Assembly (NCBI GenBank): GCA_009781725.1
Contig: WQVF01000034.1
Coordinates: 1 to 38,991, forward strand
Source of the DNA: Defluviitaleaceae bacterium
GTDB taxonomy: Bacteria > Bacillota > Clostridia > Lachnospirales > WQUN01
Direction: 5' to 3'
Length of the DNA stretch: 38,991 nucleotides
The notes beneath the pieces were generated by a model. It was given only the letters and a program-made list of their open reading frames with translations, was not told where the DNA came from and ran no database searches. Of this stretch, positions 25,648-32,531 are shown piece after piece. Each line of letters opens with the position of its first letter. Positions within the stretch are counted from its first letter, which is position 1. The translations under genes were made by a program, and so were the position numbers.

Positions 25648-26871
25648 ATGAAGAAGGTTTTGAAATTACTTTTACCCATCGCGCTGCTGGTACTTGCATT
25701 GGCACTTGTAACCGCATGCCGTAGCGAAGATGAACCCGCCGCACCAATCCAAGAAGAAGCAACCCCAACACCGGAACCAGCCCCAGAACCTGAAGTAGAG
25801 GATGAGGATGAGGACGAAGATGAAGTAGAAGACGAAGATGAGTATGTCCCAGCGGATGTTGCTGATGCCAGCCATATTCAAATTGCTTTGGTAGCCCATT
25901 CACCTGAGTCTATCCTTAATGACGGCTCCTTTAACGAAGGCGCATGGGCAGGAATCACACAATTCCTGAATGATAACAATCTTCCATCTACCCATGCAAG
26001 GTTTTACCAAGCTGTTGCCGCAGACAATGATGCACGCTTTAACAGCATCATCCAAGCAATCGAAGGCGGAGCCAACGTGCTTGTAATGCCTGGGTTCCAA
26101 TTTGTTGATGCGCTTTACGAGGCACAAGATTTGTTCCCAGATGTTTACTTTATTCTCTTAGATGCTACTCCCAGCCGTGATGGAGAAGTTAGAATCCAGC
26201 CAAACGTAGCCGCTATCCATTATGCGGAAGCAGAAGCCGGTTTCCTTGCCGGATACGCCGCTGTTATGGAAGGCCATACAATGCTCGGTTTCATGGGTGG
26301 CAACCCGATACCTCCCGTTATCCGTTTCGGTCATGGCTTTATTCAAGGCGCAGAACATGCAGCCCAAGCACTCGGACTTGAGGCAGGCGATGTAGAAATC
26401 AACTATATGTACCTTGGCGGCTTTGCGCCAGCACCAGAGCACGTAGTTACCGCTTCAACATGGTTTGTAGGCGGCACAGAAGTTATTTTTGCCGCAGCCG
26501 GTGGCGCAGGCCTTAGTGTAATGGCTGGTGCTTATGACACGGATGGCATTACAATCGGCGTAGACTCAGACCAGCATTGGGTCAACGATACTGTTTTGAC
26601 TTCTGCTATGAAAGCACTTGACGTATCTGTGCATGATATGCTTACGGACATCGTAAATGGTACTTTCCCTGGTGGAATGCAGCATATCTACGATGCGTCT
26701 ATGGACGGTGTTGGACTGCCAATGCATAACTCTCGCTTCACATACTTTACCCAAGCACAATATGATGCAATTTTTGGGCAAATTGCAAGCGGAGCACTTG
26801 TTGTTGATGATGCAGTAGACATGGAAGATATTCTTGCAAATGTATCAATTGTTGTTGTAAACGAAATGTAA
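25648..26871 (+). CDS. BMP-family nucleoside-binding lipoprotein (NupN/BmpA-like)
   Basis: This 407-residue surface lipoprotein belongs to the basic membrane protein family, which binds purine nucleosides for ABC import. The signal ends in the lipobox LVTAC with Cys24. A strongly acidic spacer of alternating Glu and Asp occupies about residues 48-70. The BMP fold follows: HIQIALVAHSPESILNDGSFN, NVLVMPGFQFVDALYEAQ, FLAGYAAVMEGHTMLGFMGG and ITIGVDSDQHWV. ATG 25648 has AGGGAGG upstream; the frame is open earlier without support. The ATPase and two permeases follow after a strong hairpin, which would leave the binding protein more abundant than the rest. Confidence 0.93.
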   Translation: MKKVLKLLLPIALLVLALALVTACRSEDEPAAPIQEEATPTPEPAPEPEVEDEDEDEDEVEDEDEYVPADVADASHIQIALVAHSPESILNDGSFNEGAWAGITQFLNDNNLPSTHARFYQAVAADNDARFNSIIQAIEGGANVLVMPGFQFVDALYEAQDLFPDVYFILLDATPSRDGEVRIQPNVAAIHYAEAEAGFLAGYAAVMEGHTMLGFMGGNPIPPVIRFGHGFIQGAEHAAQALGLEAGDVEINYMYLGGFAPAPEHVVTASTWFVGGTEVIFAAAGGAGLSVMAGAYDTDGITIGVDSDQHWVNDTVLTSAMKALDVSVHDMLTDIVNGTFPGGMQHIYDASMDGVGLPMHNSRFTYFTQAQYDAIFGQIASGALVVDDAVDMEDILANVSIVVVNEM

Positions 26872-26881
26872 TGAAGCCATA

Positions 26882-26914
26882 GATAAAGGAGCGCGGTTGC
26901 CGCGCTCCTTTATC
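26882..26914 (+). terminator. Perfect 15-bp palindromic terminator, possibly partial
   Basis: GATAAAGGAGCGCGG and CCGCGCTCCTTTATC pair perfectly around TTG. The T-tract is short (TTTATC), so read-through is plausible. It separates the binding-protein gene from the ATPase and permease genes. Confidence 0.75.
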
Positions 26915-26916
26915 AT

Positions 26917-26960
26917 ATAGTAATTTCAATCCAAAATGTGGGATTGAAATTAATTACTAT
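26917..26960. repeat. Inverted repeat upstream of nupO
   Basis: ATAGTAATTTCAATCC (26917-26932) and GGATTGAAATTAATTACTAT (26941-26960) are complementary apart from a four-base insertion. It lies directly after the terminator. It could be an operator, an mRNA hairpin or the remains of another small element. Confidence 0.5.
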
Positions 26961-26968
26961 GGTTGCAG

Positions 26969-27136
26969 AAAGCGTTTCAACTGAGAGTGACAAAAACCAT
27001 CACTCTCATACCGACTCCAATTAAAATCCTATCTGTCTATCGCGGCAAAACCGCTTGAAACGCTTGCTTCGCGTTTCAAGCAGCCGCTCTGTCAGACAGG
27101 TTTTAATTTGGAATCGGTATCAGTTGAAATCGCTTT
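26969..27136. repeat. Outer inverted arms enclosing family D copy 1
   Basis: AAAGCGTTTCAACTGA (26969-26984) and TCAGTTGAAATCGCTTT (27120-27136) are inverted repeats that differ by one inserted base. Between them lie a perfect hairpin (GAGAGTGA at 26983-26990, TCACTCTC at 27000-27007) and the 113-bp family D element, which begins at the next base. This looks like one palindrome opened by a second. Confidence 0.55.
27008..27120 (+). mobile_element. Family D palindromic element, copy 1
   Basis: The 113-bp element runs from ATACCGACTCC to GGAATCGGTAT, terminal inverted repeats with one mismatch. The core hairpin is GCTTGAAACGC / GCGTTTCAAGC. An inverted copy at 32277-32389 differs by about three bases. 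It lies in the leader of nupO and ends 39 bases before its start codon. Confidence 0.8.
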
Positions 27137-27159
27137 ACATAAGAAAAGGGGTGAAATGC

Positions 27160-28689
27160 TTGTACATTATAGAAATGCGCAATATTACTAAAGAGTTCCC
27201 CGGAATAATTGCAAACGATGATATCACACTACAATTAAAAAGAAATGAAATTCACGCTCTACTAGGGGAAAACGGGGCAGGAAAGTCCACCCTTATGAGT
27301 GTGCTTTTTGGTTTATACAAGCAAGAAAAGGGTCAAATCTTTAAAGATGAAAAAGAAGTGGTTATATCCGGTCCGGGAGATGCCAATAAGTTGGGCATAG
27401 GGATGGTTCATCAGCATTTTAAGCTGGTACACAATTTTACCGTCCTTGAAAACATTGTCCTTGGGGTTGAAACCACAAAAAAGGGTATGCTGCAAATGAA
27501 AGAGGCCCGGGAAAAAGTCCTCGCCCTTTCAAAGAAATATGGTTTTGATATAGATATAGACAAAGAGGTTCGCCATATAAGTGTAGGTATGCAACAGCGG
27601 GTAGAGATTCTCAAGATGCTTTACCGTGACAATGAAATTTTAATCTTTGACGAACCCACTGCGGTATTAACGCCACAAGAAATAGAGGCGTTAATGAAAA
27701 CTATGAAAGAAATGGCTGCAGAAGGCAAGTCAATTTTGTTTATCACTCATAAGCTTGATGAAATAAAGGCTGTTGCCGATAGATGCTCGGTTTTGCGTAA
27801 AGGAAAAATGATTGGCACCGTTGATGTTGCCCAATCAACCAAGGAAGAACTGTCCGAAATGATGGTCGGGCGCAAAGTAGTGCTAAGCTTGGATAAGGAA
27901 GAAGCAAGGGTAGGGGAGACTATCCTAAAAGTACGAGACTTAGTGCAAAAGAATAAAGAAGGCAAGGATAAGTTAAAAAATGTCTCCTTTGATGTAAAAG
28001 CCGGGGAAATTTTATGTATTGCCGGGATTGAAGGCAATGGGCAAACAGACTTGGTCTATGCCTTAACCGGGTTGTCGGGTTTTGATTCCGGCACAGTAAA
28101 TATGGATGGGACAGACATTACCCGAGCAAAAATACGTAAGCGTACAGAGCTTGGTATTGCCCATATTCCCGAGGACCGGCATAAGCACGGCCTTGTTTTA
28201 GATTATACATTAGCACAAAATACAATTTTGCAAACTTACTATACCAAGGATTTTCAAAAGGGTGGATTTTTAAAGAAGAAGTCTATTCTTGATTATGCAA
28301 AAAAATTAATCGAAAGATTCGACATACGCTCCGGAGAAGGGGCGGAAACACCCTCTCGCTCTATGTCTGGAGGAAATCAGCAAAAGGTTATCCTTGCAAG
28401 GGAGATAGATCGGGATCCAAAGCTGCTGATAGCCGTTCAGCCGACCCGAGGCTTAGACGTTGGTGCAATTGAGTATATTCATAAGCAGCTCCTTGCCCAA
28501 AGGGATTCCGGTAAAGCAGTGCTCCTTATTTCTCTTGAGTTAGAAGAAGTAATGAATGTTTCCGACAGGATTTTAGTTATGTACGAAGGTGAAATCGTGG
28601 CGGATGTTGACCCCAAACAAGTGACCTTCCAAGAGCTTGGGCTATATATGTCAGGGGCAAAGCGGGACGAGGTGAGCGTAAATGAATAG
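27160..28689 (+). CDS. nupO: Nucleoside ABC transporter ATPase, two ABC domains (NupO-like)
   Basis: This 509-residue cytosolic protein carries two fused ABC domains, as in rbsA-type importers. Domain 1 has Walker A GENGAGKSTLM with Lys42, signature ISVGMQQRVEI and Walker B ILIFDEPTAVLTP. Domain 2 has a degenerate Walker A (GIEGNGQTDLV, no lysine), as is normal for this family, then MSGGNQQKVILAREI and LLIAVQPTRGLDVG. The start is taken as TTG 27160, six bases after AGGGGTG; GTG 27151 is the alternative. The open frame extends back into the family D element, but those residues (KRLLRVSSSRSVRQ) are repeat-derived and recur at the other copy. It overlaps the first permease by 8 bases. Confidence 0.93.
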   Translation: MYIIEMRNITKEFPGIIANDDITLQLKRNEIHALLGENGAGKSTLMSVLFGLYKQEKGQIFKDEKEVVISGPGDANKLGIGMVHQHFKLVHNFTVLENIVLGVETTKKGMLQMKEAREKVLALSKKYGFDIDIDKEVRHISVGMQQRVEILKMLYRDNEILIFDEPTAVLTPQEIEALMKTMKEMAAEGKSILFITHKLDEIKAVADRCSVLRKGKMIGTVDVAQSTKEELSEMMVGRKVVLSLDKEEARVGETILKVRDLVQKNKEGKDKLKNVSFDVKAGEILCIAGIEGNGQTDLVYALTGLSGFDSGTVNMDGTDITRAKIRKRTELGIAHIPEDRHKHGLVLDYTLAQNTILQTYYTKDFQKGGFLKKKSILDYAKKLIERFDIRSGEGAETPSRSMSGGNQQKVILAREIDRDPKLLIAVQPTRGLDVGAIEYIHKQLLAQRDSGKAVLLISLELEEVMNVSDRILVMYEGEIVADVDPKQVTFQELGLYMSGAKRDEVSVNE

Positions 28690-29776
28690 AGATGGATTAT
28701 TGAGCTTCCTGTCTTCAATGTTGGTAATTATTGTGGGATTGCTTATTGGGTTTATTGTGCTATTGGTAACTAATGCCCAGCAAGCTTGGCCCGCATTCCA
28801 AACCATTTTGACCTTTGGATTTAGCTCTATGCGAAACATCGGTGATGTGCTTCTACATGCTACACCGATTATCTTAACGGGGCTTTCTGTTGCCTTTGCC
28901 TTTAAAACAGGGCTTTTTAACATAGGTGCAAGCGGACAGTTTATGTTTGGCGGATTTGTGGCAATTGTAATAAGCATACATGGTATGTTTATGCCCCCTG
29001 CTATTCGTATACCTGTTGCTATAATCGCGGCAGCCCTTGCAGGAGCGTTGTGGGCTGGGCTTCCTGGGTTATTAAAAGCCTACCGCAATGTCCATGAAGT
29101 TATTTCCAGTATAATGACAAATTATATAGCCATGTTTTTTATTGTCTACATGATTCAATCCAATGAGTCTATTTTCAACCGGGGCTTAAGCACAAGTGCT
29201 CATCTGCCTGACAGCTCCAACCTTCCAAGATTGTTTTTCCCTGATATTTTCAGAGAGCCTCTTGGCGCGGGCTTTGTGTCATCTCGCGTAAATATCGGAA
29301 TATTAATTGCCATTGTGGTTGCTGTGTTGGTGTATATCATCTTGGAGAAAACCACCTTTGGCTATGAATTAAAAGCTTGCGGGTTTAACTCCGACGCTGC
29401 AAAATATGCGGGAATCAACCAAAAAAGAAATATAATTTATTCTATGATGATATCCGGCTCCCTAGCAGGGGTGGCAGGTGCCCTTAATTTTATGAGAGGT
29501 GGCGGGGTTGGTATAGGCATTGTGGAAACTCTGCCCATGGAGGGCTTTACCGGCATTTCCGTTGCCTTCTTGGGGCTTAATCACCCGATAGGCATCATCT
29601 TCTCGGGGATTTTTGTTTCATTTATGAAGTTAGGCGGAGGGCGTTTGCAGACATATGGCTTCTCCTCCGAGCTGGTGGACACAGTAATAGCCGTAATTAT
29701 TTACTTCTGCGCATTTGTGTTTGTAACAAAATCCTTGATTGGACGATTTGTTAAGAAGAAAGAGGGGGCAAAATAA
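28682..29776 (+). CDS. nupP: Nucleoside ABC transporter permease (NupP-like)
   Basis: This 364-residue protein of the BPD-transp-2 family has about nine membrane helices and forms one half of the channel. Family features include TPIILTGLSVAFAFKTGLFNIGASGQFMFG near residue 65, NVHEVISSIMTNYIAMF, ELKACGFNSDAAKYAGINQKR (the coupling region that contacts the ATPase) and the Gly-rich MRGGGVGIG. The ATG overlaps the end of nupO, so translation is coupled. The second permease follows two bases after the stop. The order lipoprotein, ATPase, permease, permease equals the nupNOPQ order of Bacillus subtilis. Confidence 0.93.
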   Translation: MNRDGLLSFLSSMLVIIVGLLIGFIVLLVTNAQQAWPAFQTILTFGFSSMRNIGDVLLHATPIILTGLSVAFAFKTGLFNIGASGQFMFGGFVAIVISIHGMFMPPAIRIPVAIIAAALAGALWAGLPGLLKAYRNVHEVISSIMTNYIAMFFIVYMIQSNESIFNRGLSTSAHLPDSSNLPRLFFPDIFREPLGAGFVSSRVNIGILIAIVVAVLVYIILEKTTFGYELKACGFNSDAAKYAGINQKRNIIYSMMISGSLAGVAGALNFMRGGGVGIGIVETLPMEGFTGISVAFLGLNHPIGIIFSGIFVSFMKLGGGRLQTYGFSSELVDTVIAVIIYFCAFVFVTKSLIGRFVKKKEGAK

Positions 29777-29778
29777 AT

Positions 29779-30741
29779 ATGGATATGTTTTATTTTGTAA
29801 TGCAGCGTACTATGTTTTTCACGATACCTCTTTTAATTGTTGCGTTGGGTGGTTTGTTTTCCGAAAAATCTGGGATTGTAAACATTGCTCTTGAAGGAAA
29901 GATGGTACTGGGTGCCTTTGCTGGGGTAATGTTTATGCGTACCATTCAAGGTGGGGATAGTTTTCTTGCTAATAATCCCACGATTCTGTTGCTGGTAGCC
30001 CTTGTCATTGCTGCGGCTACTGGTATTGGAACATCGTTATTTCATGCCTTTGCCTCTATCAACTTAAAGGCAAACCAGATAATAAGCGGTGTTGCGATTA
30101 ATATGTTTGCCCCTGCTTTTGCGATTTTTTACTCAATCTATAATACAGGGAACCAAAACGTGTTCTTCTCCAACCAGTTTATGATTGACAGTGTTCCCGG
30201 CCTTGGACGCATTCCTTTTATTGGGCCGATTCTCTTCCAAGATGCGTATGTGACCACTTATCTCGGGTTTTTGATTCTTGTAATATCTGTTTTTGTGCTA
30301 TATAAAACGAAATTCGGGTTAAGGCTTAGGGCCTGTGGTGAGCATCCTCACGCGGCAGACTCTGTTGGGGTTAGTGTTACAAAAATACGATATGCAGGGG
30401 TACTTATTTCCGGTGGGCTTGCGGGAATGGGGGGGCTTATTTGGGCAATCCCCAGCTCTCTGTTTGCCGGTGCGGTAAATGGTTATGGCTTCCTGGCCCT
30501 GGCGGTTCTAATTTTTGGCGCATGGAAGCCTCAAAGAATTTTGGTAGCCGCATTGTTCTTCGGGTTTATGCAAACAATTGCCGCGGCTCATACGGGGATT
30601 GATATACTTCCGGGTGCGATACCATCACAGTTTTACAGGATGCTGCCCTTTGTTGCCACATTGGTTATATTGGCGTTCACATCCAAAAATACAATGGCTC
30701 CGAAGGCTGTTGGGCAACCGTATGATAAGGGTGGGCGGTAA
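29779..30741 (+). CDS. nupQ: Nucleoside ABC transporter permease (NupQ-like)
   Basis: This 320-residue BPD-transp-2 permease is the second half of the channel, with about eight to nine helices. Signatures are ALGGLFSEKSGIVNIALEGKMVLGAF near the start, SINLKANQIISGVAINMFAP, KFGLRLRACGEHPHAADSVG (coupling region) and SGGLAGMGGLIW. It begins two bases after nupP, with GAGGGGGC upstream of the ATG. It ends the operon. No convincing terminator follows; nested palindromic DNA starts about 75 bases downstream. The imported substrate is probably a purine nucleoside, from family knowledge only. Confidence 0.92.
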   Translation: MDMFYFVMQRTMFFTIPLLIVALGGLFSEKSGIVNIALEGKMVLGAFAGVMFMRTIQGGDSFLANNPTILLLVALVIAAATGIGTSLFHAFASINLKANQIISGVAINMFAPAFAIFYSIYNTGNQNVFFSNQFMIDSVPGLGRIPFIGPILFQDAYVTTYLGFLILVISVFVLYKTKFGLRLRACGEHPHAADSVGVSVTKIRYAGVLISGGLAGMGGLIWAIPSSLFAGAVNGYGFLALAVLIFGAWKPQRILVAALFFGFMQTIAAAHTGIDILPGAIPSQFYRMLPFVATLVILAFTSKNTMAPKAVGQPYDKGGR

Positions 30742-30815
30742 ATAAGCGATTAAGCATAGAGCTAAAGAAACATTGATGATTAAGAGGTTGTCTCATTAAG
30801 GAGTAATATAAAGCC

Positions 30816-31098
30816 CGTCATCCCGGGCTCACGTCAGTCTAATTTACAATCCAAAATGCAGAACGTTGCCAATCGGAGACCACCCCTCGCCGCCTAGGTT
30901 GTCTTTCCCCTCCCCAGAGGGGAATTTTTATACGTATAGTATTTAATTCCCCTCCTGCGGAGGGGTGGCGCGAAGCGCCGGGGTGGTCTTGGCTTGGCAA
31001 TATCAAGCAAATTAGACTGACGTGTCCCGGGCTTGACCCAGGATCCCCTTAGTCTTTCGACAATAATAATGGGGTCCCGGATTAAATCCGGGATGACG
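30816..31098. repeat. Family A palindromic repeat, copy 3, interrupted
   Basis: The left arm CGTCATCCCGGGCT (30816-30829) and the remainder TCCCGGGCTTGACCCAGGAT ... AATCCGGGATGACG (31025-31098) form one family A palindrome split by a 195-bp insert. Apart from the repeats and the insert, the gene-free stretch 30742-31272 shows only promoter-like and operator-like sequence next to the fusion gene. Confidence 0.75.
30830..31024. mobile_element. 195-bp insertion element with inverted ends and 9-bp target duplication
   Basis: Terminal repeats CACGTCAGTCTAATTT (30830-30845) and AAATTAGACTGACGTG (31009-31024) are perfect inverses. The 9-bp TCCCGGGCT flanks both sides (30821-30829 and 31025-31033). 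The interior has a further inverted repeat (AGACCACCCC / GGGGTGGTCT) and CCCCTCC-rich hairpins, and no open reading frame of note. This is the form of a non-autonomous (MITE-like) transposable element mobilised in trans. Confidence 0.8.
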
Positions 31099-31144
31099 AG
31101 CCTTGAAATTACGGCATTCTTAACGTGACAGTCCTTTTTTCATA

Positions 31145-31253
31145 TCTACCGCTGGTTTACTTGCCTGCGCCCTCTACCGCTGGTTTATTATGCGCAATTC
31201 CACCATCTGCTCATTGCATAATAATGCCCATCGGGATAAGGTTGCGGTATAAT
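31145..31253 (+). promoter_or_regulatory. Candidate operator/promoter region of the XRE-sortase gene
   Basis: The 15-base TCTACCGCTGGTTTA occurs twice in direct orientation (31145-31159 and 31173-31187, 28 bases apart). An imperfect inverted repeat, TTATTATGCGCAAT (31185-31198) and ATTGCATAATAA (31213-31224), follows. TATAAT at 31248-31253 is a consensus -10 box with no good -35, as expected of an activated promoter. The downstream protein has a DNA-binding domain, so self-regulation is a possibility. Confidence 0.45.
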
Positions 31254-31272
31254 TTATCCGGAGGTGCAATCC

Positions 31273-32277
31273 ATGAACAATATGAAAATGGGACTATTTA
31301 TTTCCGAGTTAAGAAAATCCCAACAAATGACCCAAAAAGAATTTGGTCAAAGATTAAATGTCACAGATAAAGCTGTATCAAAATGGGAGCGGGGACTTAG
31401 TTACCCCGATATTTCTCTTTTAATGCCTATATCAGATATTTTGGGGGTTGCGGTTAGTGAGCTTTTAAACGGAGAAAAAAATGTAGATACCGAAAGCAAA
31501 ACAGAAGCCGATATCGCCATTGACAATGTTTTGAAGTATGCAGATACAGCCGTAAAAAGTAAAACCAAATCAACGCGAAAGCGGACAATTTTAGTAGCTG
31601 CAGGGATTGTTTTATTGTTTATGGGTTTCACATTACTTATATCTCCGGTTGTGAGCCAACGAAGAAGTGCTGCTGCTCGGCAGCGCATTATCCAGACACA
31701 TCTTGCAGAAGTAGAGTTGATGTCCCAGGATGCAATTAATGAGCATTTTAGCCGTGCCCAGGAGCATAATACGGTTTTAAGCCTGCTGCCTGTCAGTGCC
31801 CCCTTGAGGGTTGCGCACGTGGCAGCCATCCCGGATGATTATGACCAAATCTTATACGTTGGCGGTATTATGGGTAGGATTGAAATCCCTATAATAAATG
31901 TTGATTTGCCAATCTTCCATGGTTCAACCGAAAGTTCACTTGAGATGGGTGCAGGGCATATTGAAGGCACCGCTTTCCCTACGGGCGGTTACGATAATCA
32001 TTCTGTTATTGTTGCCCATGGGGTCAATCCTGGGGGCTTTGCCGGTTTGGAACACAATGTTAGTATTGGTGATTATTTTTTTATATCGGTTTTGGATCGG
32101 CGATTGGTCTATCGTGTAGATAGTATTAATATAGTCCTTCCACATGAAGTCGAGTCATTGCGTGTAATACCAGGAGCGGATGTTGTTACCCTTATTACAT
32201 GTGTGCCGTATAGGATAAATACCCACAGATTACTCGTGCGTGGGACAAGAGTCTTATATGGGTATACCGATAGCTGA
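31273..32277 (+). CDS. XRE-type HTH fused to a membrane sortase (class C-like)
   Basis: This 334-residue protein joins three parts. Residues 7-62 form an XRE/Cro helix-turn-helix (SQQMTQKEFGQRLNVTDKAVSKWERGLSYPD). Residues about 105-127 are one transmembrane helix. Residues about 180-334 are a sortase with His249 (VIVAHG), Cys310 (VTLITCVPYRINTHRLLVRG) and Arg319, the catalytic triad; TCxPYxxNTHRLLVRG is class C-like. The HTH would be cytoplasmic and the sortase extracellular. ATG 31273 is eight bases after GGAGG. No LPXTG-type substrate is seen in the window. It could be a membrane-bound regulator that senses surface sorting, or a sortase with a recruited DNA-binding tether. The role is inferred. 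Confidence 0.85.
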   Translation: MNNMKMGLFISELRKSQQMTQKEFGQRLNVTDKAVSKWERGLSYPDISLLMPISDILGVAVSELLNGEKNVDTESKTEADIAIDNVLKYADTAVKSKTKSTRKRTILVAAGIVLLFMGFTLLISPVVSQRRSAAARQRIIQTHLAEVELMSQDAINEHFSRAQEHNTVLSLLPVSAPLRVAHVAAIPDDYDQILYVGGIMGRIEIPIINVDLPIFHGSTESSLEMGAGHIEGTAFPTGGYDNHSVIVAHGVNPGGFAGLEHNVSIGDYFFISVLDRRLVYRVDSINIVLPHEVESLRVIPGADVVTLITCVPYRINTHRLLVRGTRVLYGYTDS

Positions 32278-32389
32278 TACCGATTCCAAATTAAAACCTG
32301 TCTGACAGAGCGGCTGCTTGAAACGCGATGTAAGCGTTTCAAGCGGTTTTGCCGCGATAGGCAGATAGGATTTTAATTGGAGTCGGTAT
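32277..32389 (-). mobile_element. Family D palindromic element, copy 2 (inverted)
   Basis: This 113-bp element is the reverse complement of copy 1 at 27008-27120 with about three differences, concentrated in the central loop. Its first base is the last base of the XRE-sortase stop codon. Confidence 0.8.
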
Positions 32390-32420
32390 GATTCCTTGCT
32401 AAAGCTCCGAAGGGATAAAA

Positions 32421-32456
32421 AATCCGACGTCCTTAGCAGGAAGCCGGATTTTTTTA
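32421..32456 (+). terminator. Probable intrinsic terminator of the XRE-sortase gene
   Basis: AAAAAATCCG and the downstream CCGGATTTTTTT pair around an imperfect inner stem, with a run of seven T residues. It lies after the family D element and before the AraC/TIM gene. Confidence 0.6.
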
Positions 32457-32531
32457 TTCTTCCGCAGAAAATGTCCATACATATCTAATTATATTTTGTA
32501 TACTGGAAATCGGAAGCAAGGAGGTGGTCCT

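Noticed and set aside
27055..27159. N-terminal extension of the nupO frame
   Set aside because: The residues come from the family D element; the same peptide appears in a frame from the other copy at 32342-32274, so it is repeat-derived and not part of the ATPase.
31214..31253. Standard sigma-A promoter with TTGCAT as -35 for the XRE-sortase gene
   Set aside because: The spacing to TATAAT is 28 bases, far outside the usual range; only the -10 is supported.
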